Origin: Epilithonimonas caeni DSM 17710
GTDB lineage: Bacteria > Bacteroidota > Bacteroidia > Flavobacteriales > Weeksellaceae
DNA: 64,000 nucleotides
Direction of reading: 5' to 3'
Assembly: GCF_000426465.1 (NCBI RefSeq)
Contig: NZ_AUFK01000014.1
Location: 350,932 to 414,931 of the forward strand
Of this stretch, positions 50,511-60,433 are shown piece after piece. The notes under the pieces were generated by a model. That model had not been told where the DNA came from, made no database searches, and worked only from the letters and a program-made list of their open reading frames with translations. Position numbers and translations under genes: made by a program. Each line of letters starts with the position of its first letter. Positions within the stretch are counted from its first letter, which is position 1.

Positions 50511-51386
50511 TTAAATTGCAGAAGCAACAGTCACTTCCGGATTGATTTTCTTTATCAAACCCTGAAGTGTTTTTCCTGGTCCAACTTCTATAAAATTAGT
50601 TGCGCCGTCTTTTATCATATTCTGAACACTCTGAGTCCACTTTACCGGACCCGTCAACTGTGCGATAAGATTTCTCTTAATTTCTTCCGGGTCAGAAACC
50701 GCAGTTGTCGTGATGTTCTGATAAACCGGAATCGTTGCATTTCTGAACTTCGTGTTTTCAATCGCAGCAGCCAATCTCTCCTGAGCCGGCATCATCAATG
50801 GCGAATGGAACGCACCATTAACAGGCAACAACAAAGCTCTTTTTGCGCCGGCGGCTTTCAAGGCTTCACAAGCTTTTTCCACAGACGCTGTTTCTCCGGA
50901 AATCACCAATTGTCCGGGACAGTTGTAATTGGCAGGAACAACAATTCCCTCGATTTCTGCACAGATCTCTTCAACTTTCGCATCTTCCAGACCGAGAATG
51001 GCAGCCATAGAACTTGGGTTGATATCGCAAGCCATCTGCATCGCCTGTGCTCTTTCGGAAACCAATTTCAATCCGTCTTCAAAAGATAAAACGCCGTTGG
51101 CGACCAAAGCAGAAAATTCGCCCAAAGAATGTCCGGCAACCATTTCTGCGCCCAGTCCGTTCGCTACTTTTACTGCAGCAACCGAGTGCAGGAAAATAGC
51201 CGGCTGGGTAACGCTGGTTTTTTTAAGGTCTTCGTCAGTTCCGTTGAACATTACAGAAACAATATCAAAACCTAGAATATCATTGGCAGAATCCATCAGG
51301 TCTTTCACATCTTTTCGGGAATCGTACAATTCTTTTCCCATCCCGACAAACTGTGAACCCTGCCCAGGAAATACAAGTGCTTTCAT
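50511..51386 (-). CDS. fabD: Malonyl-CoA:ACP transacylase FabD
   Basis: A 291-aa enzyme that loads malonyl groups onto acyl carrier protein for fatty-acid synthesis. The N-terminal oxyanion motif VFPGQGSQFVGMG, the nucleophile elbow GHSLGEFSA (Ser87), the conserved Arg in LVSERAQAMQ, and the catalytic His in VNGAFHSPLM are all present. Length is standard. It is separated by more than 100 bp of repeated words from the PBP1/LysM gene upstream, so it probably has its own promoter. Confidence 0.97.
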   Translation of the reverse strand: MKALVFPGQGSQFVGMGKELYDSRKDVKDLMDSANDILGFDIVSVMFNGTDEDLKKTSVTQPAIFLHSVAAVKVANGLGAEMVAGHSLGEFSALVANGVLSFEDGLKLVSERAQAMQMACDINPSSMAAILGLEDAKVEEICAEIEGIVVPANYNCPGQLVISGETASVEKACEALKAAGAKRALLLPVNGAFHSPLMMPAQERLAAAIENTKFRNATIPVYQNITTTAVSDPEEIKRNLIAQLTGPVKWTQSVQNMIKDGATNFIEVGPGKTLQGLIKKINPEVTVASAI

Positions 51387-51508
51387 ACTTTTATAAATGA
51401 TGATTGATGAATGATAAATGATGATTCATCAATGTTTAAATTTTGTTTATTATTAATATCGAATCAGCGAATCTTGAATCAATTATCATTCATCGCCTAT
51501 CAATTATA

Positions 51509-53491
51509 TTACTGCATCAATCTCACTACTCTGTAACCGTTGTTGATGTAAGCGCCATTTGGTTTTGCTTTTACAAATTCAAATTTTGTAGCCAGCTGCG
51601 TTTGTGATTTGCCGATCTGTTTGAAGATTTCACCTTTTTTGTTTTCTCTCGTCAACATATCGTTCATCACATCAAAACCGATAACGGCATATTTTGATGG
51701 TGTTTTACAATATTTGCCTTTGTAAGCGGCAAGAATTTCTTTTTCGAAATCGCCCTCGTAGTTGATTTTTCTGTCCATCAGATAAACCAGACTCGCTTTT
51801 GAAAGGTCATCCACATTTTTCTCAAAGCTTGGACTATAGAACATACTGAAGGCTTTTACGCCATCTGTTTGCTTTCCAAGCGCAATAATTTTTGAAGCAA
51901 ATGCAGCACCCGCAGACTCGTCATCGTCAGCCAGAATTGCAATCACAGGAACAGATTGCCCTGTCATCATATTGTTTTCTAATTGAATTTCTGATGAAGA
52001 ATTAACAATAACCACATTGGGTTTTGACAATGATTTTTCCAAACCGGATTTAATCGCGTTAGCATTAGCTTTGGAATTATCTGCCACGATGTAGATTTTC
52101 TGGTCCTGATAAACCTGACCTACTTCTTTTACGATTCTATCCGAATAAACAGAGTTTTCAGTTTCGATGATAATCAGATTGCTGTAATCAAAAAGGTCTT
52201 CCGAGTTCGCAAATGGCGCAACGACAGGAATCTTTTTATCATTTACAAATCTCAGAACTTCAAGAACACTTGATTTGAAAAAAGGCCCAACAATCAAATC
52301 TGTATTATCAGGATTGATTTGGGAAAGACTGTTCTTGAAAGTCGTTTCGTTGCCGGCATCTACCACTTTGATGTCCAGTTTTTGTCCATTAGTTGCATTT
52401 CTCTCAGCTGCCAATTTTGCACCCGTCAGGAAATCCATAGACATTGTTCTGTACTTGGCATCGTTCGCATCGTATCCGAAAGGCAGCATCACAACAACAC
52501 TCAAAACATCACCGCTTTTTTTAGAATACATCGGATCTTGTTTCTTGATTTTCAAAACCATTCCGGCTTTCAGTCCATCAGAAAGATTTGGATTAAGGCT
52601 AATCAACTGGTCCAATGTCACATTGAATCTGTTCATAATACTGAACATTGTATCACCATTCTGAACAGTGTAAGTCACATAATCATCTTCTGAAGAAGTT
52701 ACAGATGAGGAACTTTTCTCAGGTTCGGAAACTGTAGTCTGCCTTGTCGTTTCAGTAACCGGGGCCGAAGTTGCATTGCTTTGAGAATTATCTTCAACCT
52801 TGATAGATTGAGAAGAATTGGCAACAGGATCAGCACCGGAAACTCTGATTGCCTCTCCCGGTTTCAGACCTGTTGTTTCCAATCCCGGATTCAAAGCAAA
52901 TAATTGCTTTTGTGTCAGGTTGAATTGTCTCGAGATCTTATAATAATTGTCTTTGGCCTGAACTACATATAAACCTTTGTCCGAAGAAGTCGTTTCAGTT
53001 TTGTTTACTGTTTTGACTTCTGCAGGTTTTTGTGTAGTTGTGGTTTGAGCAACAGTTGTAACCGCAGAACCACCAAATTTCTGAATGTTATCGATTGGCA
53101 AAGTAATCTTGTCCCCGATTTTCATATGAGAATCTAACTCAGGATTCAGTTTTCTAAGCTCGGCTTCAGAAATCTGATACTGTTTTGTAATGCCGTAGAT
53201 GGTTTGTTTTGGCTGCAAAGTAATGGTCCCTGTTTTGCCAGATCTTGTTCCTGACACAGCTGGAGAAGCTGCAGCTTTTGAACCTCCTCCTTTTGAAACG
53301 ACGATGACATCGCCAATTTTAAGGCCACCTTCTTTTTTGGAAGGATTCAATTGATACAATTCATCAATCGTTATACCATATTGTTTAGAAATCCCATAAG
53401 GCGTTTCCTTTGGTGCAACAGTGTGGGTTTTCTGTGCCGAAAGCCCTAAAAATGCGATAAGTCCTGATAAAATGAAAATCTTTTTAACCAT
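51509..53491 (-). CDS. PBP1 and LysM domain protein
   Basis: A 660-aa secreted protein (signal peptide ends GLSAQ). Four LysM peptidoglycan-binding modules lie at about residues 22-66 (THTVAPKETPYGISKQYGIT), 87-132, 172-217 and 274-318, joined by Ser/Thr/Gln-rich linkers. The rest (about 330-655) is a periplasmic-binding-protein type I fold: VVVMLPFGYD, LDIKVVDAGNET, LIVGPFFKSSVLEVLRFVND and the ligand-site-like VVAPFANSE. It resembles Bacteroidota proteins annotated as PBP1/LysM. It probably senses or binds a ligand at the cell wall. The ligand is unknown. Confidence 0.9.
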   Translation of the reverse strand: MVKKIFILSGLIAFLGLSAQKTHTVAPKETPYGISKQYGITIDELYQLNPSKKEGGLKIGDVIVVSKGGGSKAAASPAVSGTRSGKTGTITLQPKQTIYGITKQYQISEAELRKLNPELDSHMKIGDKITLPIDNIQKFGGSAVTTVAQTTTTQKPAEVKTVNKTETTSSDKGLYVVQAKDNYYKISRQFNLTQKQLFALNPGLETTGLKPGEAIRVSGADPVANSSQSIKVEDNSQSNATSAPVTETTRQTTVSEPEKSSSSVTSSEDDYVTYTVQNGDTMFSIMNRFNVTLDQLISLNPNLSDGLKAGMVLKIKKQDPMYSKKSGDVLSVVVMLPFGYDANDAKYRTMSMDFLTGAKLAAERNATNGQKLDIKVVDAGNETTFKNSLSQINPDNTDLIVGPFFKSSVLEVLRFVNDKKIPVVAPFANSEDLFDYSNLIIIETENSVYSDRIVKEVGQVYQDQKIYIVADNSKANANAIKSGLEKSLSKPNVVIVNSSSEIQLENNMMTGQSVPVIAILADDDESAGAAFASKIIALGKQTDGVKAFSMFYSPSFEKNVDDLSKASLVYLMDRKINYEGDFEKEILAAYKGKYCKTPSKYAVIGFDVMNDMLTRENKKGEIFKQIGKSQTQLATKFEFVKAKPNGAYINNGYRVVRLMQ

Positions 53492-53528
53492 CCTTTTTAT
53501 ATAATGTTACAAAAATAATGCTTTCAGA

Positions 53529-55103
53529 TTAAATGGGCGACATTATCAGTTCCGATTTTTGAACATCCATTTGTTGATAACTATCGGCAATCCATTGCCT
53601 GCCAAAATCCGCATAGAACACACTGAAATTCAGCACTCTTTCCTGCCAAGTTCCGCCGGGATGAACTTTCAGAAACAGATTTTGCATCTGCTCAAATTTC
53701 TCAGACTGCTTTATTTTTTCGGCTTTCAAAAGGCGTTTTTGCATTCTTCTGAATGATTTTAATTGTCGAGTTTCCTCTGCATTTACAAGATTTACAAAGG
53801 TTTTGTCTGTTTGTTCCGCTTTTATTTTTATTTCTGAAAATGAATTGATCAAATCTTGTTCTTTCTTTTCGAGAAGTAATTTGATCTCGTTGTTATGTAG
53901 TATTTTTTGATTGATAACCTCTGCAAAGTTCCCGAAGAAATCTTCGATCTTCAATCCTGAGTGTTCAATTTTTCTGAAAGTTTTCTCTTCCAGAAACAAC
54001 ATCGAGTTTCTTGGAATCAAGATGGGGAAAGGGAGATCGATGGATTCGAAATGATCTTTCAATTCTATCCAATACATAATCTCGGCATTTCCGCCAACGT
54101 AAGCCAGATTTGGCATGATCGTTTCCTGATAAGCCGGACGAAGAACCGCATTGGGACTGAATTTCTCCGGATGATTTTCCAGTTCATTTAGAATTTCTTC
54201 TTCTGAAAATTTCAAATCGGTTTCTAGAATGAAATAATCGTTGTTGATTTTCTCAATTCTATTTCTGGTTTCTGTCAAATAAAACAGATTGATTTCTCTT
54301 GGGTTGACCTGAACTTTATGATATTTTTCTTCGAGAAATTGTCTTTGATTTTTAGTGGTTTCGAAAAGTTGATTTGATAATAATTCTTTTCTGAAAATAT
54401 CTTTGACCTGATTCTTCAGTTCTTTTTGGTTTCCATCGATTATGAGTAATCCGTAATCTGAAAACAATTGATTGACCAAATATCGAATCGCCTGTGTATG
54501 GGTTTTTCCTTTTTGATAGGCTTTTTTAATCCAGAGAATCAGTTCGGTTCCGTAGAGATTGTCTCTGAATTCCTTCTCAAATTCCTGAATGAAAAAGGTT
54601 TCATCGATTTTGATATTTCCAACATCGCCGCCAGTATTGCCTTTGATTTCGTAATAATGTTCACGGGTCTTGAAGTGGTTGACCTCATCAAAATCGTGGT
54701 CTTCCGTTGCCATCCAAAAAACGGGAACGAAATTGAATTCCGAAAAATTGGATTTTAAAAACTCTGCGGTTTTGATGGTCTGCAAGATCTTATAAACAAA
54801 GAAAACCGGACCTGTAAACAGATTAAGTTGATGACCGGTTGTAATTGTAAAAGTATTTTTATCTTTCAAAGAGAAAAGATAATCCAATTGTTTTGGAGAC
54901 ATCTGTTCTTCCTGATTTTGAAAGAAAATTGCATTGTAAAGGATTTCTCTTTTATCCTCAGAATATGAATTTTGTTTCTCAGAAATTTGATTTTTGAAGT
55001 TGTCTAAATCGAAAGTTTTATTTTGAAATCCTTCCAATTTTTTCCCCAAGAAGTCTTTTATAAGCTGTGGAATGCTGTCTATATGTTCGAAACCGATGGT
55101 CAT
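53529..55103 (-). CDS. bshC: Bacillithiol biosynthesis cysteine-adding enzyme BshC
   Basis: Start placed at ATG 55103 (MTIGFEHIDSIPQLIKDFL, the usual family start); the frame is open to 55157 but that extension is basic and unlikely. The 524-aa product has the BshC blocks TGHQLNLFTGPVFFVYKILQTI (nucleotide-binding HIGH-like region), FVPVFWMATEDHDFDEVNHF, SLAYVGGNAEIMYWIELK-like PNLAYVGGNAEI, and the C-terminal coiled coil ending LHPGGTWQERVLNFSVFYADFG. BshC ligates cysteine to GlcN-malate, giving bacillithiol, the main low-molecular-weight thiol in many Bacteroidota and Firmicutes. Confidence 0.93.
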   Translation of the reverse strand: MTIGFEHIDSIPQLIKDFLGKKLEGFQNKTFDLDNFKNQISEKQNSYSEDKREILYNAIFFQNQEEQMSPKQLDYLFSLKDKNTFTITTGHQLNLFTGPVFFVYKILQTIKTAEFLKSNFSEFNFVPVFWMATEDHDFDEVNHFKTREHYYEIKGNTGGDVGNIKIDETFFIQEFEKEFRDNLYGTELILWIKKAYQKGKTHTQAIRYLVNQLFSDYGLLIIDGNQKELKNQVKDIFRKELLSNQLFETTKNQRQFLEEKYHKVQVNPREINLFYLTETRNRIEKINNDYFILETDLKFSEEEILNELENHPEKFSPNAVLRPAYQETIMPNLAYVGGNAEIMYWIELKDHFESIDLPFPILIPRNSMLFLEEKTFRKIEHSGLKIEDFFGNFAEVINQKILHNNEIKLLLEKKEQDLINSFSEIKIKAEQTDKTFVNLVNAEETRQLKSFRRMQKRLLKAEKIKQSEKFEQMQNLFLKVHPGGTWQERVLNFSVFYADFGRQWIADSYQQMDVQKSELIMSPI

Positions 55104-55129
55104 TTGGTTGATACTTTTTATATTTTTAA

Positions 55130-55206
55130 CGCAAGGTTCGCAAAGTTTTTTTAACAACTTATTGTTTTTAAGATACGCAAAGGCGTTTCACTCAGCAAAG
55201 TTTTAA
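55130..55206. repeat. CGCAAAG-word dispersed repeat
   Basis: The gap before bshC consists of words ACGCAAGG, CGCAAAG, ACGCAAAGGCG and CAGCAAAG. The same vocabulary appears in the GxxExxY cassette arms near 13800 and 14360-14425 (TCGCAAGG, GCAAAGG, GCGTTAGCGCC). Confidence 0.45.
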
Positions 55207-55246
55207 GGTTCTATTTATTTACAAATGTTATTTTTATGTTTTAATT

Positions 55247-55410
55247 GCAGCCCGACTTATCTCTAATTTATTTATTTTTTCATTTGAATCGATGAATCTC
55301 GTTCCTCGATTTGAGCGGAAATCCTTTTTGCTTTTTTGCTAAAAAGTAAAAAGATTGACTTCATCGAACCACTTCGTTAGGTTTGGGAGCGGAAGGCGAA
55401 TAAAGCTGCC
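55247..55410. repeat. Dispersed intergenic repeat element
   Basis: A ~165-bp non-coding block that begins GCAGCCCGAC and ends GCTGCC. It contains TTTTTGCTTTTTTGC, followed by complementary GCTAAAAAGTAAAAAG, so it can form a long hairpin. It fills most of the gap between bshC and the porin gene. The GAGCGGAA and GGAGCGGAAGGCG words resemble the block at 16574-16680. Confidence 0.5.
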
Positions 55411-55428
55411 ATAATTATTCTAACAAAA

Positions 55429-57354
55429 TTAGTGGAAAAGATACCAGACCACACCTAAATTCAATCGAAAATCATAAATAGGGTAATTTGGTGCCGTGAA
55501 CGATTTGTTCTGCATAAAAGTCTGGTTGATATGCTGACCTTCTACATAGAAAAACATACGCTTCACTTTCATATTAATGTAAACATCAGCAATAGGCTGT
55601 CCTCCAATTGAATAAGCGCTAGTTCCGGGTAAAATATAATCATTCAGAATCGGTGAATATTCTCTCGAAGCAAATTTGGTGAAATAGTATAATTTAATTC
55701 CAGCCTGGATTTCCGCAGCTTTTTTGAAAGCCGGAGCTTGATAATACAAATTGACCCTGCCGATAAAATCCGGCATTGGTAAAAGATTATCGTTGGTCAA
55801 AGCTTTTTGGAACAACACCCTTCCGTTCAAATGAAATCTTTTATAACTGGCAGTTGCTTCGCCACCGATCTGAGAAATGTTGAGGGAAGATGAACTCTGT
55901 TGCGGTTTTGCTGAATTGTCGAAATATGTATAATTATCGATTCTATAATAATCCACAAACAATTGTGTGTCGAACCATTTTGCTAGTCTCAAGGTTCCAC
56001 CGATTTGTGTTACGGCTTCATTATTGGGGTTTTGCAGATAATAATTATAATTGAGGTAATGCGAAGAATTCACGAGATAATTAAAACTCGGATAAGCCGA
56101 CTGGAAATTAACTCTACCTTCTACCAAGTAATCTTTAATCGGCTCAAAGACCAATTCGTTGGTTGTTTTGATGTAATCTCCGAATTCTGAACCTTTGGAA
56201 ATCTCCAAAAAGGATTTCAGTTGGATCTTATCTAATAATTTAATTTGCAAATTACCAACGGCTCCGAATCTCTGTTCTTTGAAATATCCGGGAATATTTA
56301 ATACAGGATAAGCATTTTTGTTTCCAAAAGTAATATACTGATGACGGAATCCTGCATCCAATTTGAATTTCTCATTATCCCAAACCAAAGTGAATGTATT
56401 GCTGAGATTGTTGGAAAACTTTTTACTATCTAGAGAAAATCCTGTAATATCTATACCACCAAAAAAATCTGTATTCGTTGTAGTTTCCGAGAAATAGTAT
56501 TTATTTCCCTGATGATAAATTGTATGCCTTAGTTTGAACGGGTATTTCGCCGGGTCAAAAGGTGAAAAATCCTGGCTAAAATAATATCGTCTGTAACCAT
56601 ATCTCGATTCAGCACCAGATAAATTGGTCTCGATATTTTGACGATTGTTGAATCTGGAATCACCACTTAAGAACACATCCAGATCGGCTATACCTCCATT
56701 TTCCTGATTGTTTACGTTCTGATGGATGTAATGGGCATAGGCCTCATACTTACCATTTGGAGAAGTATAATGTCCACTGAAAATCGTATTGTTACTTGCC
56801 GCTAAACTATTTCGATAAAGACCTTGCGACCTTAATCCCATATATTCTATCGCAAAATTGAAATTCTTGCCAACATTTTGCGTGTAGGTTGTATGAAGCT
56901 GCCCTCCATTTTTCATTGCGTTGTTATAGAAAAATGTGGTTGTTGGTGTTTTGACATCGTAATAATTGATGTCGTTTTCTCCTAAAATATAGAATGATTT
57001 ATTTTCAGGGAGAAGGCTAAGATTTTGTTCTGCATTTTTCTCATACATCAAATTCTGAAATCCTGAACCAACATTAGCATATTGGATTTTTCCAAAGTTA
57101 TCTTTTTTGTTATACTGGGTTACGATGTATGACCTCTCAATAGCAAATGTCGTATCGTAGATCTTCTTTTCGGAGAATCTTTTTTTGACCTGATAATCAT
57201 AAATGGTCGGCTTGTATATTTCTAATGAATCCTTCTCCCCGGAATCTACTTTTAAAGTATCGGAAGAGATTTTGTTAGAATCCGTTTTATTTATCTGTTG
57301 TGCATTAATGATGATATTCAAAAACAATAACAGAGTGAATAGGTATTTCATCAA
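55429..57354 (-). CDS. Putative outer-membrane porin
   Basis: A 641-aa protein with signal peptide (about residues 1-18, ending INAQ). A Lys/Asp/Ser-rich N-terminal segment (about 20-60) is followed by many alternating aromatic/polar strands typical of a beta-barrel. The sequence ends VVWYLFH, with aromatic residues near the C-terminus as in outer-membrane proteins. Blocks such as SFYILGENDINYYDVKTPTTTFFYNN and HTTYTQNVGKNFNFAIEYMGLRSQGLY are characteristic of the Bacteroidota 'putative porin' family. Transported solutes are unknown. A terminator is located upstream at 57395-57417. Confidence 0.82.
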   Translation of the reverse strand: MMKYLFTLLLFLNIIINAQQINKTDSNKISSDTLKVDSGEKDSLEIYKPTIYDYQVKKRFSEKKIYDTTFAIERSYIVTQYNKKDNFGKIQYANVGSGFQNLMYEKNAEQNLSLLPENKSFYILGENDINYYDVKTPTTTFFYNNAMKNGGQLHTTYTQNVGKNFNFAIEYMGLRSQGLYRNSLAASNNTIFSGHYTSPNGKYEAYAHYIHQNVNNQENGGIADLDVFLSGDSRFNNRQNIETNLSGAESRYGYRRYYFSQDFSPFDPAKYPFKLRHTIYHQGNKYYFSETTTNTDFFGGIDITGFSLDSKKFSNNLSNTFTLVWDNEKFKLDAGFRHQYITFGNKNAYPVLNIPGYFKEQRFGAVGNLQIKLLDKIQLKSFLEISKGSEFGDYIKTTNELVFEPIKDYLVEGRVNFQSAYPSFNYLVNSSHYLNYNYYLQNPNNEAVTQIGGTLRLAKWFDTQLFVDYYRIDNYTYFDNSAKPQQSSSSLNISQIGGEATASYKRFHLNGRVLFQKALTNDNLLPMPDFIGRVNLYYQAPAFKKAAEIQAGIKLYYFTKFASREYSPILNDYILPGTSAYSIGGQPIADVYINMKVKRMFFYVEGQHINQTFMQNKSFTAPNYPIYDFRLNLGVVWYLFH

Positions 57355-57394
57355 GGAAATTTGAGTACAAAAATACTAATTATACTGAAATAAA

Positions 57395-57417
57395 AAATCC
57401 CGCAAATTGCGGGATTT
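57395..57417 (-). terminator. Terminator downstream of the T9SS propeller gene
   Basis: The stem AAATCCCGCA / TGCGGGATTT with a 3-nt loop and flanking A/T runs, 23 bp after the stop at 57440 (minus strand). Confidence 0.85.
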
Positions 57418-57439
57418 AATTATATAAATAATATTTAAA

Positions 57440-58801
57440 TTATTTTTTGATAACTTTAGTGTTTTCAACACTTCCATCAGCATAAACAGCTTGAACTACG
57501 TAAGTTCCTTTTGCAAGATTAGAAACATTAACTTGTGCGTTAGATTTTTCTCTCTTGATAACTTTACCTGACAAATCGATAATTGCAATTTCTTTGATAT
57601 CCTTAGAAGATTTCAAAGTAACAACATCTACAGCTGGATTAGGGAAAGCAGTCAACCTGGTTTTGTTAGCGTTTACATCAGAAACACCTAAATTAAGGTT
57701 ACCTGAAAAAACACTGAATGCTGGGATTGGCAATCCTGTAGCAGTACTAACCGCCTGACTAACCCCTCCTGCAAAACCTACGGTCGGACTTACGAATGCT
57801 AATGAGCCAAAATATGGTGAATAAGTTGCATCACCCGGAATCTCAGTCCAGTTCAATCCACCATCTGTTGAGTAAGCTGATCCTGCATCAAACCCTGAAG
57901 TAACATAAGTATTGGCCGTTCCCGGAACATATGCTATATTGTTAGAATAAAAAGTTCCATTAGGAGTAATAGGTGTCCAGGTAGCTCCACTATCAGAAGT
58001 TGAATATAACAAAGAAACTCCATCTTCATCGGATATCAACAATCCATTAGTAGAATCTTTGAACGCTACATCAGCTGTAAATCCAGTAACTGTTACTCCA
58101 CCAAAATCAACAGCAGGAGTCTCGAATGCTTGCCAAGAAGCCCCTCTGTTTGGAGAATAAAGAACTCTTCCCAAGTCTGTTCCGTACCAGATATTATTAC
58201 CTTGAACCGTAATTTTAGAGGTATATGCATATTCCGCACCATCAAGCGGGGTAGGTGCTGTTCCAGTAGGAATATTGGTCCAAGTAGTACCACCATTGGT
58301 TGTAGTGTACATTTCGTATCTTAAGTTAGCTCCTGTACCAAATGGATCTCCTGCACAGAATCCATTGTTCTCATCCCAAAAATGAACCACATTTGCAAAG
58401 GAAATTCCTGTACTAAACGATGCTGTTGTTTGTTTCGTCCAACTTGTTCCAGCATTAGTAGATTTCCAAATACCATTTTGGGAACCTGAACCAGAGCTAA
58501 CAATCCATGCAGTAGTAGCAGAAATCGGATGCATATCTCCAATGGTAGCTGCAGCAATAGGACCAGAAATCAATTTATTCGCCCAAGTGTTCCCACCGTC
58601 TGTTGATAGACCAATATATCTACCCGTATCTGTAGCAGAAGAAGCTGCTGTGTCACTAAACCAAATTGTATTGGCATCTACAGCTTTAAGAACATTTACA
58701 TAGTGTAGTGCCGGAGCTCCTGTTGTTTTCGGCACCCATGTCTGAGCTTGTGATAGACTTCCAAGAGAAAGCAATGCTAAAGAAAATAATATTTTTTTCA
58801 T
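57440..58801 (-). CDS. T9SS type A sorting-domain protein, BNR/Ycf48-like propeller
   Basis: A 453-aa secreted protein (signal peptide ends SLSQAQ). The body holds repeated Asp-box/BNR-like motifs, e.g. STDGGNTWANK, STNAGTSWTKQ, TTNGGTTWTNI, SPNRGASWQAF, TSDSGATWTPI and STDGGLNWTEI, which fits a seven-bladed propeller like sialidase or HCF136/Ycf48 proteins. Residues ~375-453 are the type A sorting domain (RLTAFPNPAVDVVTLKSS, IIDLSGKVIKREKS, LAKGTYVVQAVYADGS). It is exported by T9SS and probably surface-bound. No catalytic residues were identified. It is monocistronic between two terminators. Confidence 0.88.
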   Translation of the reverse strand: MKKILFSLALLSLGSLSQAQTWVPKTTGAPALHYVNVLKAVDANTIWFSDTAASSATDTGRYIGLSTDGGNTWANKLISGPIAAATIGDMHPISATTAWIVSSGSGSQNGIWKSTNAGTSWTKQTTASFSTGISFANVVHFWDENNGFCAGDPFGTGANLRYEMYTTTNGGTTWTNIPTGTAPTPLDGAEYAYTSKITVQGNNIWYGTDLGRVLYSPNRGASWQAFETPAVDFGGVTVTGFTADVAFKDSTNGLLISDEDGVSLLYSTSDSGATWTPITPNGTFYSNNIAYVPGTANTYVTSGFDAGSAYSTDGGLNWTEIPGDATYSPYFGSLAFVSPTVGFAGGVSQAVSTATGLPIPAFSVFSGNLNLGVSDVNANKTRLTAFPNPAVDVVTLKSSKDIKEIAIIDLSGKVIKREKSNAQVNVSNLAKGTYVVQAVYADGSVENTKVIKK

Positions 58802-58908
58802 ATGATAAAATTTAATTTTACTGTAAATATAATAATTAATACTGAAATCCAGTCAATTTTTAACACCATTTTTTTAATTAACATTTACATTTGATATTTT
58901 TCATAAAA

Positions 58909-58936
58909 AAACACCTTACTATTTTATAAGGTGTTT
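58909..58936 (-). terminator. Terminator of the susCD operon
   Basis: The stem AAACACCTTA / TAAGGTGTTT with an 8-nt loop, followed on the minus strand by a T-run, 23 bp after the susD-like stop. Confidence 0.85.
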
Positions 58937-58959
58937 TAATATTATCCTGAAAAATAATT

Positions 58960-60417
58960 TTAGTTATATCCTGGATATTGTTTTAAGTTTGGATTAGCAT
59001 TAACAGCTGATTGACTGACTGGCAAAACGAATAATTTATCATTTGCAGGAACATCACAATTCATTGTGCAATTTGATGCTTTTGTAATTGGCAAATTGTA
59101 ACGCTTAAGATCCAAGAACCTCTGTCCTTCTCCGAAAAATTCTTTTGATCTTTCTGTTATTATATCAGTAAGTAGTTCAGCCCCTGTACTTGTATAAACC
59201 TTACCTTTTCTTTTTGCAGAAAATGTATTTAATTCTGTAAGCGCTAAAGTCTGCTGACCTGTGTGGTAAAGCGCTTCAATATGACTCAATTCTGCATCCG
59301 CGAATCTTAGAATTTTAAGATTTCTCATGTAATCTTTTAGAGCTGAATTGGCATCAGGCCTAGTTTTATTTGGGTATTTGGTTGTCCAATACCCTTGATT
59401 ACCAGTAGCATTATTGACCGCAAATAAACTTCTTCTGACATCCGTAGTATTAAAAGATGCATAAAAGGACTGCATGAAAATAAGATTTCTCTTTGAATCC
59501 AATCTACTATAGTAAGCCGGCAAGGCAATATTAGAACCTATTCCGGTAACAATATTTGAATTTTCGTTTTGATCAAGCTCCCAGATTGTCTCAGGCTGGT
59601 TTTCAGCCAAGGCATCGTTATCACCCGAAAAATAACTTACATAGCCTGCTTGATCTATTGGAGCCAATTTATATGATGCTGCATTATTGATTAGGTCCGA
59701 AGTATATTGCAATGCAAGTTCAGCATCCCCAGGTGCTCTTCTTGTTAAATAAACTTTTGATAATAACAATTTTGCTGCTGCTTTCCCTAAAAGCACTTTA
59801 GTAGATGGTGCTGCTTCAGCACCTTGTTCCCCAGCTTTAAGGTCAGAAATTATCTGCTCATAGACCTGAGCAACTGTGGATCTGGCCGGCTGAATCAATG
59901 AACCATAGTTACTCAACACAATCGGCACACCATACTCTTGATTGATACCAGAAGTTGGAGTTGGAGAATAATAATTAACCAAAATGAAATAAGCGTATCC
60001 TCTCATTAATTTTGCTTCAGCTTTTATTCTTTCAACATTGGCATTAGAGGGTACATTTGTATCATTGATAACCAAGTTACAGCTCATTATGACATCGTAC
60101 ATTAATCTATAAAAACCAAAATCGCTCTGATTAGGACCATAAGTTTTATTAGCTGTGAATAAATATAATGCGTTGGTTGATGACATAAATAATTTATCGC
60201 CCAATAAATCTCCAAACAACAAAAGCTCTGTCCCATATCCGCTAGTAGATGACATATTAAAGTATGCCCCTTTAAGCAACATTTGCATTTTCTCCTCAGT
60301 TAAAGGTACTTCAATGTTGTCTGAACTCTGAGCCTCCAGGTCAAGATCTGATTCACTACAAGAATTTGTAAATGCCAGACATAATAATGACGATGCGATT
60401 AAAATATATTTTTTCAT
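58960..60417 (-). CDS. RagB/SusD-family outer-membrane lipoprotein
   Basis: A 485-aa substrate-capturing lipoprotein: a signal sequence with lipobox (FTNSC, Cys20), a helical TPR-like scaffold (MRGYAYFILVNYYSPTP and AKLLLSKVYLTRRAPGDAELALQYTS are SusD hallmarks), and the conserved C-terminus ITERSKEFFGEGQRFLDLKRYNLPI with PVSQSAVNANPNLKQYPGYN. It sits as a lid on the SusC channel. Encoded 16 bp downstream of the susC-like gene, the universal order. No glycoside hydrolase or regulator gene lies alongside, so the substrate (glycan, peptide or other) cannot be inferred. Confidence 0.95.
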   Translation of the reverse strand: MKKYILIASSLLCLAFTNSCSESDLDLEAQSSDNIEVPLTEEKMQMLLKGAYFNMSSTSGYGTELLLFGDLLGDKLFMSSTNALYLFTANKTYGPNQSDFGFYRLMYDVIMSCNLVINDTNVPSNANVERIKAEAKLMRGYAYFILVNYYSPTPTSGINQEYGVPIVLSNYGSLIQPARSTVAQVYEQIISDLKAGEQGAEAAPSTKVLLGKAAAKLLLSKVYLTRRAPGDAELALQYTSDLINNAASYKLAPIDQAGYVSYFSGDNDALAENQPETIWELDQNENSNIVTGIGSNIALPAYYSRLDSKRNLIFMQSFYASFNTTDVRRSLFAVNNATGNQGYWTTKYPNKTRPDANSALKDYMRNLKILRFADAELSHIEALYHTGQQTLALTELNTFSAKRKGKVYTSTGAELLTDIITERSKEFFGEGQRFLDLKRYNLPITKASNCTMNCDVPANDKLFVLPVSQSAVNANPNLKQYPGYN

Positions 60418-60433
60418 TTTCTTTTTGTTTTAA

